Part shown: piece after piece, positions 61,310 to 64,000 of the stretch
Layout of the letters: the number at the start of each line of letters is the position of its first letter
Numbering within the stretch: position 1 is the stretch's first letter
Assembly: GCA_017505535.1 (NCBI GenBank)
Contig: JAFVPD010000031.1
Location: 118,175 to 182,174 of the forward strand
Direction: 5' to 3'
Origin: Muribaculaceae bacterium
Lineage (GTDB): Bacteria > Bacteroidota > Bacteroidia > Bacteroidales > Muribaculaceae
Length of the DNA stretch: 64,000 nt
The notes under the pieces: generated by a model
The model's input: only the letters and a program-made list of their open reading frames with translations
What the model was told of the DNA's origin: nothing
Database searches by the model: none
Made by a program: the position numbers and the translations under genes

Positions 61310-61881
61310 CTCAATTTTGAATTTAATAGTTTACTTAACACTTCATATCCGTATGGGGTTAAATGCAATCCATCATACGAATATTGCGGATTAATATCTC
61401 CATCGGCTATAAAATATGAGTATGCATCAATATACACTACATTCCCATAATTTTCTGCCTCGCTTTGTATCATTGAATTTAACCGTTCAATCCGTTGATT
61501 TATAGATAGGGAATCGCCTTCAAAACTTCGTGGCAATATTGAATATAGATAGATTGTTTTGGCATTAGTTTCTACTATTTGCGCCAGATAACTTTTCGCA
61601 TACTCGATCATGGTTGAGTCATCAAAATCATATAGGTCATTTGTTCCGACCATTACTACGATGTCTTTCCCATTATATTTATTGGCATAATTAGCAATCG
61701 TCTCAATTCCACTTCCCGAGATTCCTTTATTCTCAACAACGTATGACGGGAATGACTCCTCTAAGTCCCATCGAGCAATAATGGAATCTCCTATAAACAC
61801 AAGATGCCTATCCTCTTCAGTACTACATGACATTAGCATGCATACACACAATGCCACCAATAATCGCAATAATTTCCTCAT
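61306..61881 (-). CDS. SGNH/GDSL hydrolase-like lipoprotein
   Basis: A 191-residue lipoprotein (lipobox LMSC, about Cys19). SGNH blocks are clear: block I FIGDSII with the nucleophile Ser, block III VGTNDLY, and block V YDGLHLTPYG with Asp/His. These enzymes hydrolyse or transfer acyl groups on glycans. In an MBOAT operon the likely role is transfer of the acyl group to, or its removal from, a polysaccharide at the periplasmic or outer-membrane face. ATG 61881 lies 2 nt after the upstream stop. Confidence 0.85.
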   Translation of the reverse strand: MRKLLRLLVALCVCMLMSCSTEEDRHLVFIGDSIIARWDLEESFPSYVVENKGISGSGIETIANYANKYNGKDIVVMVGTNDLYDFDDSTMIEYAKSYLAQIVETNAKTIYLYSILPRSFEGDSLSINQRIERLNSMIQSEAENYGNVVYIDAYSYFIADGDINPQYSYDGLHLTPYGYEVLSKLLNSKLR

Positions 61882-61883
61882 GA

Positions 61884-62795
61884 TTAAAATATAGAATCTT
61901 TTTTCATTCGACACACTAAATCGCGGGTATATTTATACGCACCTTCCTTGTTGAGATGAGTCTCATCATAAAACATTGTTGAGTCGTTTAAATATTCCTC
62001 TTTTTGAACGTCAATATAATATTTGAGATCATATTTTTTGCAGATATCTACAATATCGTTTATTGACGATATATCATTGTGTAATTTTAGATATTTGGGC
62101 AAAAACACCACAACGAGATTTACGCCTTTGGACTTACACATCTCAATGATATTTTCTAATTGAGACAAACGTTCAGGAGTTGAAATATAGTCCTTACTTT
62201 CGGAGTTTAGGCGAGGGTAGAAACGTGGTATCCCTTTTGCCACAAATCCTTGTTCACCTTGTTCATTAGGTGTTACAAATTGATACAATAATATTCGCCA
62301 CCAAATATTATTATATCGATATAGATTTGACTTCAATAAATATTCTTCCTCTTTTGATGACGATTCCAAATATTTATCCAAAATTTCATATCCTTTGCCA
62401 TAATATGGAACCAAAAAATTATATCGGTCTCCGATGCCACTTGTTGTTGTTTCATCGGGGCGCATTCCAAATATAATTGTTTTAGGGGTATATCTTTGCA
62501 AAACACAGTCAATCATAGTCTCAAAAAACGGCATAACTTGACCATTGGCTGCTCCATTATAACACGACAGAGAGGTGCTATCTGTTATTATGGTGGGGAC
62601 TATACCATTCAATGCGACTGAAGAGCCTAATATTAGTACATCTTCATTTGATTGAGTCATAACATATTCTACCGACTTATAATCGCCCGACAATTTATGA
62701 TTCTCAACCATGTAATTGCCAATCAATCCTACAATCAAATCAGCCGCAACTACTATAGCAACTACTATTAATATAAATTTTACAACTCTTTTCAT
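61884..62795 (-). CDS. SGNH-like membrane-anchored protein, DltD/AlgJ-type partner
   Basis: A 303-residue protein with one N-terminal membrane anchor (about 7-27) and a periplasmic domain. LGSSVALNG (about 56-64) resembles the SGNH nucleophile block seen in AlgJ/AlgX and DltD, and the C-terminal DETHLNKEGAYKY resembles block V with Asp and His. In alginate, cellulose and teichoic acid systems such proteins receive the acyl group from an MBOAT protein. It starts 3 nt after the MBOAT gene, which supports that reading. Confidence 0.78.
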   Translation of the reverse strand: MKRVVKFILIVVAIVVAADLIVGLIGNYMVENHKLSGDYKSVEYVMTQSNEDVLILGSSVALNGIVPTIITDSTSLSCYNGAANGQVMPFFETMIDCVLQRYTPKTIIFGMRPDETTTSGIGDRYNFLVPYYGKGYEILDKYLESSSKEEEYLLKSNLYRYNNIWWRILLYQFVTPNEQGEQGFVAKGIPRFYPRLNSESKDYISTPERLSQLENIIEMCKSKGVNLVVVFLPKYLKLHNDISSINDIVDICKKYDLKYYIDVQKEEYLNDSTMFYDETHLNKEGAYKYTRDLVCRMKKDSIF

Positions 62796-62798
62796 GAC

Positions 62799-64000
62799 TT
62801 AAAATTGGAAATAGATAAATTGCCCACTTTCAAACTCGGCACATAAAAATATCAAAACAACCATCATTGCTGTTGATACGATACTAACTGCTTGCGACTT
62901 ATTGTGCATCAAGTGTATAGGCCATTTCAATTCATCTTTAATTTCTTTAAACATTAATAATGCTATGAGACATAAACACAATAATATTTGAGGCATTCCT
63001 TCGCCATTATACAACCCTCCCATATCGGTAAATATTGACCGCAAGATATGAATTGCATCACCCATTGAGTTTGCTCTAAAAAACACCCATCCAAGCATTG
63101 CCAGCGCAAAGGTAAATAGCACTTTGCCTACTGTCATTATTTTGCCACTGAATTTAATAGGGATATATTTTTTCTTCAATACTTCAAGACACAATATCAC
63201 ACCATATAATCCGCCCCAAGCTACAAATGTCCAACTCGCGCCGTGCCACAAGCCACTGATTAAAAATGTGATTAATAGATTTCGCAAATGTTTTATTAGC
63301 GAGCATCGACTTCCTCCCAATGGAATATAGACATAATCTGAAAACCATGTAGATAATGATATGTGCCATCTACGCCAAAATTCCTTTATGGAAGTTGATA
63401 GATAAGGCCTATTAAAATTCATCATCAATGAAAAGCCCATACATTTGGCAGCTCCGATTGCAATTAATGAATACCCGCCAAAGTCGCAAAATATTTGGAA
63501 CGTAAAGAAGAATGTTGCCAATATCATACTGGTGCCATTATGCATCATTGCATTATTATATACAGCATCTACATATGGTGCAACATTCTCTGCAATACAC
63601 AATTTCATGAAATAACCCCATATCATAAGTTTAAAGCCATCAATCATCAAATCACCATTGAATTTGTGTGCTGAATTAAATTGAGGTAATAGATTCTTTG
63701 CGCGCTCAATAGGCCCTGCAACTAATTGCGGGAAAAACGATACAAATAATGCATATTTCCATAGAGAACGTTCTACCGGAATTGATTTTCGGTACACGTC
63801 AATCATGTATCCCAATGCTTGGAATGTATAAAAAGAGATTCCCACAGGAAGCAATAGATCAAAATGTGGAACTTCCATTCTCAAGCCACACCATTCTAAA
63901 ATGCCATATATACTTTCTGTCGCAAAATTTAGATATTTATACAGAAATAACACCCCTAAATTTAACCCTAATCCTATCCAAATATATATATATATATATA
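62799..64000 (-). CDS. MBOAT family O-acyltransferase, N-terminus cut by the window edge
   Basis: At least 400 residues of a multi-pass membrane acyltransferase of the AlgI/DltB type. The catalytic-His motif LWHGASWTFVAWG lies near the middle, and the LPVGISFYTFQALGYMIDVYR and AGPIERAKNLLPQF segments are diagnostic. The frame stays open to 64000; the sequence before the GTG at 63953 (IGLGLNLG) fits the family, so that GTG is not the start. About 90 N-terminal residues are outside the window. First visible gene of the acylation operon. Confidence 0.9.
   Translation of the reverse strand, partial: YIYIYIWIGLGLNLGVLFLYKYLNFATESIYGILEWCGLRMEVPHFDLLLPVGISFYTFQALGYMIDVYRKSIPVERSLWKYALFVSFFPQLVAGPIERAKNLLPQFNSAHKFNGDLMIDGFKLMIWGYFMKLCIAENVAPYVDAVYNNAMMHNGTSMILATFFFTFQIFCDFGGYSLIAIGAAKCMGFSLMMNFNRPYLSTSIKEFWRRWHISLSTWFSDYVYIPLGGSRCSLIKHLRNLLITFLISGLWHGASWTFVAWGGLYGVILCLEVLKKKYIPIKFSGKIMTVGKVLFTFALAMLGWVFFRANSMGDAIHILRSIFTDMGGLYNGEGMPQILLCLCLIALLMFKEIKDELKWPIHLMHNKSQAVSIVSTAMMVVLIFLCAEFESGQFIYFQF
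63981..64000. repeat. AT dinucleotide run at the right edge
   Basis: A run of alternating A/T about 20 nt long ends the window, within the MBOAT reading frame. It could be a real microsatellite, or an assembly end; the data cannot distinguish these. Confidence 0.7.

Noticed and set aside
62799..63953. MBOAT gene complete with a GTG start at 63953
   Set aside because: The frame stays open beyond it and reads IGLGLNLG, typical of the family before this point; the gene continues out of the window.

Overview
The window comes from a member of the Bacteroidota, most likely order Bacteroidales and perhaps a Muribaculaceae-like gut lineage. Evidence: AT-rich DNA; promoters with the phylum-specific TAnnTTTG -7 element; a Na+-translocating methylmalonyl-CoA decarboxylase operon; a serine-palmitoyltransferase-type enzyme; and typical Bacteroidales families (META, PCMD, DUF4493-like, DUF4923-like, CCDC81-type HU with SPOR). 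The family-level placement is inference. No rRNA, phage, insertion sequence or CRISPR array was seen.

Layout. 1-675: a minus-strand structured small RNA of about 340 nt whose core folds like 6S RNA. 676-2824: manA and an ATP-grasp-like gene. 2832-6272 (minus): HU/SPOR protein, nitroreductase, DUF2520 protein, kdsC and maf. Next come tRNA-Pro and a very large secreted glycerophosphodiesterase. 10340-13761 (minus): ZnuC/ZnuA-type proteins without a permease, a purine permease and an acetyltransferase. 13879: an Lrp/AsnC regulator. 14453-18279 (minus): an unusual four-gene operon of membrane-anchored tandem-Rossmann/RyR protein, PrsW-type intramembrane protease, helical unknown and stand-alone RyR protein. 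18488-23628 (plus): galM, nucleotidyltransferase, dus, tgt and an LptF/G permease. 23689-26152 (minus): folC and a split chromate transporter. Then tRNA-Ser, a META lipoprotein, an acetyltransferase, serA/serC, ridA and a BrkB-like protein.

32093-37159 (minus) is a surface operon: a lipoprotein with three almost identical 135-residue repeats, two paralogous outer-membrane barrels and a PCMD protein. 37375-45389 holds a CapD-type sugar dehydratase, DUF4923-like, Dabb, ABC-F and OmpW/PorT-like genes, a YitT protein and an LD-carboxypeptidase. 45450-51790 (minus) carries a pRiA4b ORF-3-like protein, the serine palmitoyltransferase candidate, a zinc-ribbon coiled-coil protein, a Nif3-like protein, aspS and a small unknown. 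51945-56517 (minus) is the methylmalonyl-CoA epimerase and sodium-pump decarboxylase operon (propionate branch). 56893-57723 is an orphan lipoprotein. 57795 to the right edge (minus) is a probable surface-glycan O-acylation region: MBOAT, two SGNH-like proteins, a barrel, a beta-helix protein and an acyltransferase-3.

The best candidate for an undescribed system is the RyR / tandem-Rossmann membrane protein / PrsW operon at 14453-18279. Its four genes are tightly spaced, its two outermost genes share the same rare domain, and a sensor, an intramembrane protease and a small partner are found together. Function assignments are from reading motifs by eye; no database search was run.
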